Below, piece after piece: positions 7,961 through 17,114 of a stretch of 48,998 nt of DNA. Each line of letters begins with the position of its first letter. The stretch's first letter is position 1. Below the pieces are notes generated by a model. That model was not told where the DNA came from. It saw only the letters and a program-made list of their open reading frames with translations, and did no database searches. The stretch covers positions 1 to 48,998 of the forward strand of contig DASTOB010000004.1 in the NCBI GenBank assembly GCA_035720425.1. Direction: 5' to 3'. Source of the stretch: DASTOB01 sp035720425 (GTDB lineage Bacteria > Chloroflexota > Limnocylindria > Limnocylindrales > CSP1-4). The position numbers were made by a program, and so were the translations under genes.

Positions 7961-8721
7961 TCGGCCGGCGACTGGGCCCACCGCTGGTCCTCGTCGTCGC
8001 GGTGCTGGCCGGCTGGGAGGCGTACTGCCGGATGGCCGGGCTCAATCCGGTGCTGCTGCCGGCGCCCAGTCGCGTGCTCGAGCAGCTGTGGGCTTTTCGG
8101 TCCGACGCCGTGCGGCACACGATCCCGACCGTCGTCGAGGCGCTCGTGGGCCTCACGCTGTCGGTCGTCTTCGCCGCCGGCGCGGCGTCCGTCATGGACC
8201 GCGTCGATGCCGTCCGGCGCGCCGTCGCCCCGCTGCTCGTCGGATCGCAGACGATCCCGGTCGTGGCGATCGCGCCGCTGCTCGTTATCTGGTTCGGCTT
8301 CGGGCTCGAGCCGAAGGTCTTCGTCGTCGTCCTCGTCACGTTCTTCCCGATGACGATCGCCCTGCTCGACGGGTTCGCGTCCGTCGAGGCCGACGCGACC
8401 GACCTGTTCCGCTCGCTCGGCGCGGGGCGGGGCGAGCAGTTTCGCCTCCTCCGCTGGCCGACCGCGCTGCCGCGCTTCTTCACCGGTCTGCGGGTCGCCG
8501 CGACGTACGCGGTGATCGGCGCCGTCTTCGGCGAGTACGTCGGCGCGCGCGAGGGGCTCGGGATCTGGATGCAGCTGTCGCAGAACGCCTTCCGGACCGA
8601 TCTCGTGTTCGCGGCGATCCTCCTGACCGCGGTCGTCAGCGTCGGGCTGTTCTTCCTCGTCACCGTCGCGGAGCGGCTCGTCATCCCGTGGTACGCGGCT
8701 GCGCGGCGGGCGGCCGGCTGA
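7957..8721 (+). CDS. thiX: Thiamin-precursor ABC transporter permease
   Basis: 254 residues starting at a GTG that overlaps the thiY stop, so the two are translationally coupled. It has about six membrane helices. The cytoplasmic EAA loop is visible as the ATDLFRSLGAGRGEQFRLL segment followed by a conserved LP, where the ATPase docks. It belongs to the SsuC/TauC/ThiX permease group; the riboswitch and ThiY neighbour point to a pyrimidine-precursor importer. No ATP-binding subunit follows: after 8721 there is an 89-base gap and then a glycosyltransferase. The ATPase must be encoded elsewhere or shared with another transporter. Confidence 0.9.
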   Translation: MIGRRLGPPLVLVVAVLAGWEAYCRMAGLNPVLLPAPSRVLEQLWAFRSDAVRHTIPTVVEALVGLTLSVVFAAGAASVMDRVDAVRRAVAPLLVGSQTIPVVAIAPLLVIWFGFGLEPKVFVVVLVTFFPMTIALLDGFASVEADATDLFRSLGAGRGEQFRLLRWPTALPRFFTGLRVAATYAVIGAVFGEYVGAREGLGIWMQLSQNAFRTDLVFAAILLTAVVSVGLFFLVTVAERLVIPWYAAARRAAG

Positions 8722-8810
8722 CGATAATCCTTCGAACCTTTGTGGAGCCTGGCGCGCGGGAACCTCGGCGCGCGGAGCCCCGCAACTCCCCAGCCCGGAG
8801 GACGCCCACG

Positions 8811-10136
8811 GTGACCGCGAGGACGATCGTCTTCTTCCCCGAGCAGGCCTACGGGCCGACGAAGAACTGTGTCGGCATCGCCAACGTGCTGCGCGAGCGC
8901 GGCCACCGGATCGTGTTCATCGTCGAGGAGTCGTTTCGCGGCACCCAGGAGGAGAACGGCTTCGAGGAGCGGGTCATGCGCCTGGGCCCGCCGCCGCCGG
9001 CCGACGCGCCGGAGGAGGCACCCGGCCAGTTCTGGATCGACTTCATCCGCGACACTGCGCCGGTCTTCCGCAAGCCGACCGTCGAGCAGCTCGGCGAGTT
9101 CATCGCTCCGACCTGGCAGGCGCTCATCGACGGCGCGAAGTACGTCGACGAGCGGCTGGTCGAGATCTTCGACGAGGTCCGGCCGGACGCGATCGTCGAG
9201 GACAACGTCGTGTGCTTTCCCGCGCTCCCCGCGTCGGGCCGGCCGTGGGTCCGGATCACATCGTGCAATCCGGCCGAGATCAAGGACCCGGCCATTCCGC
9301 CGTTTTCGTCCGGTTACCCGGTCGCGGACCGGTCCGACTGGCCGGCGTTCCTCGACGAGGTGCGCCGGACGCACGGCGACATGTGGGCGGACTTCGACGC
9401 GTTCGTCCGGTCACGCGGTGCGCCCGGGCTCACGTACGGGGAGCTGGGCCCGGAGTTCATCCACGAGTCGCCGTGGCTCAACCTGTTCCTCTACCCGGGG
9501 GAGGCGGACTACGGGCGTTCGCGGCCGCTCGCGCCGACGTGGCACCGGCTCGACTCGTCCGTCCGCGCCACCGAGGCGCCGTGGGAGTTGCCGTCGCACC
9601 TGCAGGATGGCGATGGGCGAGGCGCGCTCATCTACCTGTCGCTCGGGTCGCTCGGCTCCGCGGACGTCGCGCTCATGCAGCGACTCGTCGACGTGCTCGG
9701 CGTGACGCGTCATCGGGTGATCGTGTCGAAGGGGCCGCTGGCCGACCAGATCCGGCTCCACGACAACATGACCGGCGAGGGGTTCCTGCCGCAGCCGTCG
9801 ATCCTGCCGCTCGTCGACCTCGTCATCACGCACGGCGGCAACAACACGGTCACCGAGGCGTTCCACCACGGCAAGCCGATGATCGTGCTGCCGCTGTTCT
9901 GGGACCAGGTCGACAACGCCCAGCGGGTCGACGATACGGGCTTCGGGGTCCGCCTCTCGACCTACGGGTTCGCGGACGGCGAGCTGACCGGGGCGATCGA
10001 CCGGCTGCTGGCCGACCGGGCGCTCCACGACCGGCTGGCGCGCATGTCCGCGCGGATCCAGGCGGCGCCGGGCACCGCGCGGGCGGCCGACCTCATCGAG
10101 CGGGTGGCCCGGACGGGCGAGCCGGTCACGCGCTGA
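8811..10136 (+). CDS. Family 1 (UGT-like) glycosyltransferase
   Basis: 441 residues from a GTG preceded by CCCGGAGGAC. The two-domain GT-B fold is shown by an N-terminal Rossmann-like start (IVFFPEQAYGPTKNCVGIA) and the C-terminal donor-binding signature THGGNNTVTEAFHHGKP with WDQVDNAQRV after it. In this family these residues hold the nucleotide sugar, usually UDP-glucose or UDP-glucuronate, or dTDP-sugars in macrolide enzymes. The acceptor is unknown. There is no signal peptide. The gene stands alone, with 89 bases before it and 160 bases after it, and neither neighbour is a natural-product gene. Confidence 0.85.
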   Translation: MTARTIVFFPEQAYGPTKNCVGIANVLRERGHRIVFIVEESFRGTQEENGFEERVMRLGPPPPADAPEEAPGQFWIDFIRDTAPVFRKPTVEQLGEFIAPTWQALIDGAKYVDERLVEIFDEVRPDAIVEDNVVCFPALPASGRPWVRITSCNPAEIKDPAIPPFSSGYPVADRSDWPAFLDEVRRTHGDMWADFDAFVRSRGAPGLTYGELGPEFIHESPWLNLFLYPGEADYGRSRPLAPTWHRLDSSVRATEAPWELPSHLQDGDGRGALIYLSLGSLGSADVALMQRLVDVLGVTRHRVIVSKGPLADQIRLHDNMTGEGFLPQPSILPLVDLVITHGGNNTVTEAFHHGKPMIVLPLFWDQVDNAQRVDDTGFGVRLSTYGFADGELTGAIDRLLADRALHDRLARMSARIQAAPGTARAADLIERVARTGEPVTR

Positions 10137-10296
10137 CGATCGTCCGTTTTGACGGCCTCGCGGCGAGGCGTCGCGCGGGTCGCGCCCGGGCTCGCGCGCG
10201 CCGCGAATCAGGCGCACAATCGGCGCCACGCTTCGCGCCCCAGGACGCGGCCCGGAGAGCCGCGCGGACCCGCGCACACCCCGAGGAGGCCCCGAC

Positions 10297-11748
10297 ATGA
10301 CCGACGTCCTCGACCAGGTCAAGACCTACCAGCAGTTCATCGGCGGCCGGTTCGTCGACGCGGCGAGCGGCGAGACGCTCGACGTCGAGAACCCGGCCAA
10401 CGGCCAGGTCATCGCGCGCGTCCCGGCCTCGTCGCGCGAGGACGTCGACCGCGCCGTCAACGCCGCCGCCACGGCGTTCGAGACGTGGAAGAACACGACG
10501 CCGCAGGATCGGAGCCTCATCCTGCTCAAGATCGCCGATGCGCTCGAGGCGGCCGGCGACGAGATCGGCCGGATCGAGTCGGCCAACGCGGGCAAGCCGG
10601 TCGGCGCGGCGATCGACGAGATGGCGACGAGCGTGGACCTGTTCCGCTTCTTCGCCGGGGCGGCCCGGGTCATGGACGGCCTCGCCGCGAACGAGTTCGT
10701 GGCCGGCCACACGTCGATCATCCGGCGCGACCCGATCGGCGTCGTCGCCTCGATCGCGCCGTGGAACTACCCGCTCTACATGGCGAGCTGGAAGCTGGGA
10801 CCGGCGCTCGCGACCGGCAACACGGTCGTCCTCAAGCCGTCCGTGCGCACCCCGCTCAGCGCGCTCCGGTTCGCGGAGATCCTCGCCGAGCACCTGCCGC
10901 CGGGCGTCGTCAACGTCCTGTCCGGCTCCGGCGCGGCGATCGGCGACGACCTCGTCGGGCACCCGAAGGTCCGGATGATCTCGATCACCGGCGACACCGT
11001 CACCGGCAAGCGGATCGCCCAGATCGCCGCCGGGACGGTCAAGCGGCTCCACCTCGAGCTGGGCGGCAAGGCGCCGGTCATCGTGTTCGACGACGCGGAC
11101 CTCGACCTCGCGGCCGAGACGCTCAGAATGGCCGGCTACTGGAACAGCGGCCAGGACTGCACCGCCGCGACGCGGGTCATCGCCGGACCGGCCGTGTACG
11201 ACTCGTTCGTGTCCAAGGTGGCGGACCAGGTCCGCACGATCAAGTGGGGCGACCCGGCGGAGGCGGACGACCTCGACATGGGCTCGCTCATCGCCCCGGC
11301 CCAGGTCGACAAGGTGGCCGGCATGGTCGACCGCGCGCGCGGCTCGGCGGAGGTCGTCGTCGGCGGCGTCCGGCCGGACCGGCCCGGCTCGTACTACGAG
11401 CCGACGGTCATCGCCGGCCCGGACCAGACGTCCGAGATCATCCAGGACGAGATCTTCGGCCCGGTCGTCACCGTCCAGCGCTTCAGCGACGAGGAGACCG
11501 CGATCGCCTGGGCGAACGACACGCCGTACGGGCTCGCGTCGTCCGTGTTCACGAGCGACATCGGCAAGGCGATGCGGGTGGCCAAGGCGCTCGAGTTCGG
11601 CCACGTCTGGATCAACGAGCACTTCACGCTCGCGTCGGAGACGCCGCACGGCGGCGTCAAGCAGTCCGGCTACGGCAAGGACGGCTCGAAGTACGCGCTC
11701 GAGGACTACACGTTCGTCAAGCACGTGATGATCAACAGCGGCGTCTGA
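10297..11748 (+). CDS. NAD-dependent aldehyde dehydrogenase, aminobutyraldehyde/betaine aldehyde type
   Basis: 483 residues, ATG with GAGGAGG upstream. Catalytic motifs are complete: APWNYPLYMASWK (oxyanion asparagine and NAD site), KPSVRTPLSAL, the general base in LELGGKAP, the nucleophile in GQDCTA, and EEIFGPV-like DEIFGPV. The WKLGPALATGNTVVLKP and KRLHLELGGKAPVIVF stretches resemble gamma-aminobutyraldehyde dehydrogenase (YdcW/PatD) more than generic enzymes. It would oxidise an amino-aldehyde from polyamine or choline breakdown; the exact substrate is inference. A 160-base upstream gap holds a 6-pair hairpin at 10155-10169 but no clear promoter. Confidence 0.88.
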   Translation: MTDVLDQVKTYQQFIGGRFVDAASGETLDVENPANGQVIARVPASSREDVDRAVNAAATAFETWKNTTPQDRSLILLKIADALEAAGDEIGRIESANAGKPVGAAIDEMATSVDLFRFFAGAARVMDGLAANEFVAGHTSIIRRDPIGVVASIAPWNYPLYMASWKLGPALATGNTVVLKPSVRTPLSALRFAEILAEHLPPGVVNVLSGSGAAIGDDLVGHPKVRMISITGDTVTGKRIAQIAAGTVKRLHLELGGKAPVIVFDDADLDLAAETLRMAGYWNSGQDCTAATRVIAGPAVYDSFVSKVADQVRTIKWGDPAEADDLDMGSLIAPAQVDKVAGMVDRARGSAEVVVGGVRPDRPGSYYEPTVIAGPDQTSEIIQDEIFGPVVTVQRFSDEETAIAWANDTPYGLASSVFTSDIGKAMRVAKALEFGHVWINEHFTLASETPHGGVKQSGYGKDGSKYALEDYTFVKHVMINSGV

Positions 11749-11750
11749 GC

Positions 11751-13250
11751 CTGCACGACGCCGCCGGCCGGGCCATCGGCCGGATCGATCACGCGGACCT
11801 CGCCGCCGAGCGCTGGTTCGGCGGCAAGGGGCGGCCGATCGCGGCCGTGCGTCCCGAGGTGCTGTTCGACCTCGGTTCGGCGGTGCTCGCGGTCGTCGGC
11901 GTGGCGTTCGCGCGCGGGGTGGGGGAGCGCTACCTCGTTCCGCTCGTGCCCGACGGGGTCGGGGAGCTGCGGGTCGCCGCTCCGGGAGAGGGGGCGTGGC
12001 GGGCGCTCGCGGTGGCGGCGGCCGAGGGCCGGACGATCCCGGCGATTGCGCCCGACGGCGGGCGTGCGGCCGACGGCGGGGGTGGTGCCGACGGCGGGGC
12101 GGTCTTGGCGGCCGACGGCGGACCGGGCCGAGTCGCCGGTGCGCTCGTCTGCCGGCCGGCTCCCGGGCTCGCTGCGCTCGTCGATGGCGGTGCCGCGGCC
12201 GTCGCGGCTCTCGACGAGCGTCCGCTCGGCGCGGACCAGTCGAACACGTCGGTCGTCCTCGGCGAGCGGCTCCTCGTCAAGGCCTTCCGGCGGGTCGAAC
12301 CCGGGCTCAACCCGGACCTCGAGCTGACCGCCTGGCTGTCCGAGGAGGTCGGCTTCGGCGCCGCGCCGCGGCTGGCCGGCTTCGCCGAGCTCGTCACCGC
12401 CGACGGGGCCGGTACCGTGGCGCTCGTCGAGGAGTTCATCGCCGACGGCGCCGATGCCTACGAGGCGCTGGCGGAGCAGCTCACCGGGTGGCTGCTCTCG
12501 CCGGGCACGGTGACCGTCGAGTACGCGACCGAGATCGCCGATGACCTCGGGTCACTGACCGCGGCGCTCCACGTCGCGCTGTCGGACCGCGCGGAGCCGG
12601 AGGAGTTCGCCCCGCGCCCGGCGACCCGCGACGAGGTCCGCGCCTGGGCGCGCGACGGGCGGACTCAGCTCGACCGCGCGCTCGAGGTTGTGGCGGCGGT
12701 CGATCCGGGCCTGGCGGCGGAGCTCCGGGCCATGGCTCCGGCGATCGCCGAGCGGCTCACCGCGTTCGAGGCGCTGCCGGCGACTCCGGTGCTCACCCGC
12801 GTCCACGGCGACTACCACCTGGGCCAGGTCCTCGCGACGCCGGGCGGGTTCCGGATCGTCGACTTCGAGGGCGAGCCGCTCCGGCCGCTCGAGGACCGAC
12901 GCCGCCACGGCTCGCCGATGCGGGACGTCGCGTCGATGCTCCGCTCGCTCGACCACGTGGGGCGAAGCGCCGGCCGCCGGGCCGAGCGGCGGTACGGCGG
13001 CCTGCTCGATTCCCCTGGACTCGACCTCGAGGGCTGGCTCGCGCGCGTCCGCGAGCGGTTCCTCGACGCGTACCGACGCGGGCTCCGGGAGCACGGGGCG
13101 GCGTTCGAGCTGGATCCGGCGCTCGTCGACGCCTTCGAGATCGAGAAGGAGACGTACGAGTTCACCTACGCGGCGACGTACCTGCCGAGCTGGCTGTGGG
13201 CACCGACGGCGGGCATGCGCGGCCTGCTCGCACGGGAGCCCGGGCCGTGA
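11751..13250 (+). CDS. Maltokinase-like phosphotransferase
   Basis: About 499 residues. The N-terminal cap begins with DLAAERWFGGKGR, a hallmark of maltokinase (Mak/Pep2) proteins, and the C-terminal kinase lobe has the catalytic loop VHGDYHLGQVL and the metal-binding DFEGEP. The protein should use ATP to phosphorylate maltose or a related sugar, giving maltose 1-phosphate for glucan synthesis. A low-complexity Gly/Ala insertion lies at about residues 103-125. No ATG, GTG or TTG exists between the preceding stop and the conserved cap; the only plausible starts are CTG at 11751 or 11745. No treS or glgE gene is nearby. Confidence 0.8.
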   Translation: MHDAAGRAIGRIDHADLAAERWFGGKGRPIAAVRPEVLFDLGSAVLAVVGVAFARGVGERYLVPLVPDGVGELRVAAPGEGAWRALAVAAAEGRTIPAIAPDGGRAADGGGGADGGAVLAADGGPGRVAGALVCRPAPGLAALVDGGAAAVAALDERPLGADQSNTSVVLGERLLVKAFRRVEPGLNPDLELTAWLSEEVGFGAAPRLAGFAELVTADGAGTVALVEEFIADGADAYEALAEQLTGWLLSPGTVTVEYATEIADDLGSLTAALHVALSDRAEPEEFAPRPATRDEVRAWARDGRTQLDRALEVVAAVDPGLAAELRAMAPAIAERLTAFEALPATPVLTRVHGDYHLGQVLATPGGFRIVDFEGEPLRPLEDRRRHGSPMRDVASMLRSLDHVGRSAGRRAERRYGGLLDSPGLDLEGWLARVRERFLDAYRRGLREHGAAFELDPALVDAFEIEKETYEFTYAATYLPSWLWAPTAGMRGLLAREPGP

Positions 13251-13282
13251 CGGTCGACGGTCGCGGCGCGGAGGAGCGGCCG

Positions 13283-14281
13283 ATGGACCGCGCGGCGGCG
13301 TTCCTCGCCGACGTGCTCGACGGCCCGGTGGCGCTCGATCGGCTGCTCGACGCGTACGTCGCCGCCGACGGTTCGCTCGCCACCCTCCGCCGGCGGACGG
13401 CCGCGCTTGGCGGGCCACCCGGGCGCCCGCCGCGGATCCGGATCGTGGGACTGGGCTCGTCGCGCTTCGCCGGCCTGACCGTCGCGGCGTGGCTGCGTGG
13501 AGCGGGCGTCGACGCCGCCGCCGAGCTTGCCTCGGCCGGGTCGCCGACGCCGGCCGCGCCGGGACTCGTCGTCTTCGCCGTGTCGGCGTCCGGGACGACC
13601 CGCGAGGTGGTCGACGCCGTGAAACGCCACCGCGGCACGAGCCTCGTCGTGGCGGTCACGAACCGCCCGGACTCGGCCATCGCGGCCGCCGCGGACCTCG
13701 TCCTGCCGCTGCTCGCCGGTGAGGAGCGCGCAGGCGTGGCCTGCCGGACGTATGCCGCGACGCTGGCGGTGCTGGCCCTCGCCGCGTCCGTCGTCACGGA
13801 CGAGCCCGTGCCGGACCTGCGGCCGGCCATCGCGGCGGGAGCGTCCCTGCGCGCTGGTCGATCCGGCTGGGCCGCCGCCGCCGATGTCCTCGACGGGGCC
13901 GACGAGATCCACGTGATCGGTGACGGTGGCAGGCCCGGAACCCTCGAGCAGGCCGCGCTCGTGCTCCGCGAGGCACCCCGCCTCGCCGCGCTCCCGGTCG
14001 ACGCCGGCGACTGGCTCCACACGGCGGTCTACACCATGCTCCCGCGGGGACGCGCCCTCCTGTTCACGGGCACGCCGTACGACGCCGAGGTGGTGGCGAC
14101 GATTCGCGGTCGCGGGGGCGAGTTCGTGTCGGTGGGTCCGCCGGTCGCGAGCTCCGCCGTCCACGTTGCGCTGCCGGCGGCCACGCCGCGCGACGCCATC
14201 GGCCGGTCGATCGTCGAGATCGGCGCCGCCGAGCTCATCGCCGCGGAGCTGTGGTCCCGCGCCCGCGCCCTGGAAGCCTGA
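13283..14281 (+). CDS. SIS-domain sugar isomerase-like protein
   Basis: 332 residues from the ATG at 13283, chosen because GGAGGAG sits 6 bases upstream. A GTG at 13247 overlapping the kinase stop (GTGA) would add 12 residues and is possible. The protein contains two SIS folds, as in the isomerase half of GlmS. The first has RIRIVGLGSSRFAG and the phosphosugar-binding SASGTTREVVDAV; the second has EIHVIGDGGRPGTLEQAAL and GDWLHTAVYTM. No glutaminase domain is present. It probably binds or isomerises a phosphorylated amino sugar (AgaS/FrlB-like), but the substrate is not identifiable. It follows the maltokinase-like gene closely, which suggests a shared sugar-phosphate role. Confidence 0.8.
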   Translation: MDRAAAFLADVLDGPVALDRLLDAYVAADGSLATLRRRTAALGGPPGRPPRIRIVGLGSSRFAGLTVAAWLRGAGVDAAAELASAGSPTPAAPGLVVFAVSASGTTREVVDAVKRHRGTSLVVAVTNRPDSAIAAAADLVLPLLAGEERAGVACRTYAATLAVLALAASVVTDEPVPDLRPAIAAGASLRAGRSGWAAAADVLDGADEIHVIGDGGRPGTLEQAALVLREAPRLAALPVDAGDWLHTAVYTMLPRGRALLFTGTPYDAEVVATIRGRGGEFVSVGPPVASSAVHVALPAATPRDAIGRSIVEIGAAELIAAELWSRARALEA

Positions 14282-14359
14282 TCGGTCAGCGCAAATGCAA
14301 GCAGCCTTGCACCAAGGGCGCAGGGGCCCTTGACCGACCAGCCGTATCCCGCGTAGGAT
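14282..14359 (+). promoter_or_regulatory. Promoter with tandem palindromes upstream of the iron-type ABC operon
   Basis: TTGACC at 14330-14335, an 18-base spacer and TAGGAT at 14354-14359 form a good sigma-70-like promoter. Upstream lie TGCAAG-cagc-CTTGCA (14296-14311) and CAAGGGC-6-GCCCTTG (14313-14332), both perfect, and the outer pair TCGGTCA (14282-14288) with TGACCGA (14331-14337). The second palindrome overlaps the -35 box. These could be operators of a metal-dependent repressor. Confidence 0.6.
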
Positions 14360-14400
14360 CTCCCCGTTCCGACTCGGAATTGTCGACCCGGAGGTCCCGC

Positions 14401-15501
14401 TTGTCCCGCCACCTCGCCGCCCGGCGCCCTGTCGCCCTCGCCGTCATCCTGTCGGCCGTCGCGGTCGTCGCGGCCGCCTGCGGCGGCGCGGCGAGCCCCT
14501 CGCCGAGCCCCAGCGCGTCGGCCGCGCCATCGGAATCAGCTGCACCGGCGTCGCCGACGGCCACCCCGCTCGACGGCACGCTGACCGTCTACTCCGGCCG
14601 GACCGAGTCGCTCATCGGCCCGGTCATCGAGCGCTTCGAGGCCGCCACCGGGGTCGAGGTCGAGGTGAAGTACGGCGACACGGCGGAGCTCGCGGCGACG
14701 ATCCTCGAGGAGGGGAGCGCCTCGCCCGCGGACGTCTACATCGCCCAGGACGCCGGGGCGCTCGGCGCCGTCGCGGCCGAGGGAATCCTGGCCGGCCTCC
14801 CGTCGGCCGTGCTCGATCGGGTCGATGTGCGGTTCCGCTCGCCGGCCGCAGCGTGGGTCGGCGTGTCCGGTCGGGCGCGCGTCGCCGCCTACGACATCCG
14901 CGCGATCGCCGACGGTGCGCTGCCGCCGTCGATCCTCGACTTCACCGACCCGGCCTGGAAGGGCCGGCTGGGCTGGGCGCCCACGAACGGCTCGTTCCAG
15001 GCGTTCGTGACCGCCCTGCGCGTGCTCGAGGGCGAGGATGCGGCACGGGCGTGGCTCGAGGGGATCGCCGCGAACGAGCCCAAGGTCTACGAGGGCAACA
15101 ACCCGGTCGTCGCGGCGATCGCCGCGGGCGAGATCGAGGTCGGCTTCGTCAACCACTACTACGCCCTCCAGCAGGCCGCCGAGCAGGGTCCGCAGTTCCC
15201 GGTCGCCAACCACTTCTTCGCCGGCGGCGATCCCGGCGCTCTCGTCAACGTCGCCGGCGCCGGGATCCTGACGACGAGCGCGAACCCGGCCGCGGCCCTC
15301 GCGTTCGTCGAGTTCCTGCTGGCCGACGAGACCCAGGCGTACTTCGCCGCCGAGACGTTCGAGTACCCGCTCGTGCCGGGGATCGAGATCGACGAGCGGC
15401 TCGTCCCGCTCGATGAGCTCGAGCCGCCGGACATCGACCTGTCCGACCTGTCCGACCTGCAGGGCACCCTGCGGCTGCTCAGCGAGGTCGGCATCCTGTG
15501 A
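14401..15501 (+). CDS. Iron(III)-type ABC transporter substrate-binding lipoprotein
   Basis: 366 residues from a TTG with GGAGG 6 bases upstream; no ATG or GTG fits better. The signal peptide ends in a lipobox with cysteine 27, followed by a Ser/Pro/Ala linker to about residue 60. The fold is the FbpA/FutA type: LTVYSGRTESLIGPVIERFE at the start, DVYIAQDAGALGAV, LGWAPTNGSFQAF, and the adjacent tyrosines in VGFVNHYYALQQ that coordinate ferric iron in this family. It should deliver iron to the permease encoded next; its stop overlaps the permease start by 4 bases. Confidence 0.9.
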   Translation: MSRHLAARRPVALAVILSAVAVVAAACGGAASPSPSPSASAAPSESAAPASPTATPLDGTLTVYSGRTESLIGPVIERFEAATGVEVEVKYGDTAELAATILEEGSASPADVYIAQDAGALGAVAAEGILAGLPSAVLDRVDVRFRSPAAAWVGVSGRARVAAYDIRAIADGALPPSILDFTDPAWKGRLGWAPTNGSFQAFVTALRVLEGEDAARAWLEGIAANEPKVYEGNNPVVAAIAAGEIEVGFVNHYYALQQAAEQGPQFPVANHFFAGGDPGALVNVAGAGILTTSANPAAALAFVEFLLADETQAYFAAETFEYPLVPGIEIDERLVPLDELEPPDIDLSDLSDLQGTLRLLSEVGIL

Positions 15502-17114
15502 CCGCGGCGGCGGGCCGGCTCGGTGCGGGCGCCCTCCGCGGCCGCGTCGTCGCGCCGCGCCCGCCGCTCCGGCTCGTCGTCGTCGGCCTCGCCATCGGGC
15601 TCCTCGCGATCACGCCCCTCGCCTACCTCGTCGTCCGGGCGCTCGACGTGGAGGCGGGTGCGCTCGAGCTCCTCGCACGCCCGCGGACCCTGTCGGTCGT
15701 CGGGGGTACCGTGCTCCTGGCCGGGCTCGTCGCGTTCGGCACGGTCGCGATCGGTGCGCCGCTGGCCTGGCTCACGACGCGGACGGACCTGCCGGGACGG
15801 CGGGCCTGGGCGACGCTCGCGGTCGTGCCGCTGGCGATCCCGTCGTACGTCACGGCGTTCGCCTTCGTCGCGGCGTTCGGGCCCCGGGGCGCGCTCCAGG
15901 GCATGCTCGAGCCGTTCGGCGTGACGCGCCTGCCGGAGGTCTACGGCCTGGCCGGCGCGGCGCTCGTCCTGACCCTCGCGGCCTACCCGTACGTGCTCCT
16001 CGCGACCCGGGCGGCGCTCCTGCGCAGCGATCCGTCGATCGAGGAGGCGGCCCGCCTGCTCGGCGACCGGCGGCGCGACGTCCTGCGCCGGGTGACGGTG
16101 CCGATCCTCCTGCCCGCGATCGCGGCCGGCGGCCTGCTCGCGGTGCTCTACGCGCTGTCCGACTTCGGCGCCGTGTCGCTGCTCCAGTTCGACAGCCTCG
16201 CCCGCGCGATCCACGTCCAGTACCGCGCCTCGTTCGACCGGTCGCTCGCGGCCGTGCTCGCGCTCCTGCTCGTGGGGCTCGCGCTCGCGGTCGCGCTCGT
16301 CGAGGGCCGCATCCGCCGGCGCGCGGCGGCCTTCGCGGTGGGAGGCCTGCGGCGACCCGCGGCGACCGTCGCGCTCGGGCCATGGCGCTGGCCGGCGATC
16401 GCGTTCTGTGCGTCGGTCGTCGCCCTCGCCCTCGTCGTGCCGGTCGCCACCGTGACCGTGTGGCTCGTCCGCGGCCTCGCCCAGGGTGCGCAGATCGACG
16501 TCGTCGTGGAGGACGCGGTTGCCACGTTCGGCGTCGCCGCGGCCGCCGCGCTCGCCGCGGTCGTCCTCGCGGTCCCCGTCGCCGTGCTCGCCGCGCGCCA
16601 CCCGTCGACCGTCTCGCGAACGGTGGGCCGGCTCGTCGACATCGGCTACGGGCTGCCCGGCATCGTCGTCGCCCTGGCCGTCGTGTTCCTCGCCACGCGC
16701 GTCGTCCCGGTCCTCTACCAGACCCTCATCCTGCTCGTCCTCGTCTACGCGATCCGGTTCCTGCCGCTCGCGTCGGGCACCCTGCGGGGCACGCTCGTGG
16801 GGCTCGGTACGCGCTTCGAGGAGGCCGGGCGTACGCTCGGCGACTCGCCGGCGGTGGCCTTCCGACGGGTGACCGTGCCCCTCCTGCGGCCGGCCCTCGT
16901 GGCCGGCGGCGCGCTCGTGTTCCTGACTGTCGCCAAGGAGCTGCCGATGGCGCTCCTGCTCGGCCCGATCGGCTTCACGACCCTCGCGACGGAGATCTGG
17001 GACGCCGCGAGCGCCGGCTTCTACGCCCGCGCGGCGGGACCCGCGGCGATCCTGCTCGTCCTGTCGGCCGCGACGGTCGCCCTGCTCGTGCGGGCGGAGG
17101 ACCGATCCCGATGA
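15498..17114 (+). CDS. Iron(III)-type ABC transporter permease, fused two-domain
   Basis: 538 residues, GTG start overlapping the previous stop (GTGA). About 12 membrane helices form two tandem permease halves. Each half has its own EAA loop: EEAARLLGDRRRDVLRRVTV near residues 183-205 and EEAGRTLGDSPAVAFRRVTV near 437-460, both followed by conserved prolines. This fused FbpB/FutB/SfuB layout is standard for ferric-iron importers, so one polypeptide forms the entire channel. The next gene, the ATPase, starts on the overlapping ATGA. Confidence 0.92.
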   Translation: MTAAAGRLGAGALRGRVVAPRPPLRLVVVGLAIGLLAITPLAYLVVRALDVEAGALELLARPRTLSVVGGTVLLAGLVAFGTVAIGAPLAWLTTRTDLPGRRAWATLAVVPLAIPSYVTAFAFVAAFGPRGALQGMLEPFGVTRLPEVYGLAGAALVLTLAAYPYVLLATRAALLRSDPSIEEAARLLGDRRRDVLRRVTVPILLPAIAAGGLLAVLYALSDFGAVSLLQFDSLARAIHVQYRASFDRSLAAVLALLLVGLALAVALVEGRIRRRAAAFAVGGLRRPAATVALGPWRWPAIAFCASVVALALVVPVATVTVWLVRGLAQGAQIDVVVEDAVATFGVAAAAALAAVVLAVPVAVLAARHPSTVSRTVGRLVDIGYGLPGIVVALAVVFLATRVVPVLYQTLILLVLVYAIRFLPLASGTLRGTLVGLGTRFEEAGRTLGDSPAVAFRRVTVPLLRPALVAGGALVFLTVAKELPMALLLGPIGFTTLATEIWDAASAGFYARAAGPAAILLVLSAATVALLVRAEDRSR

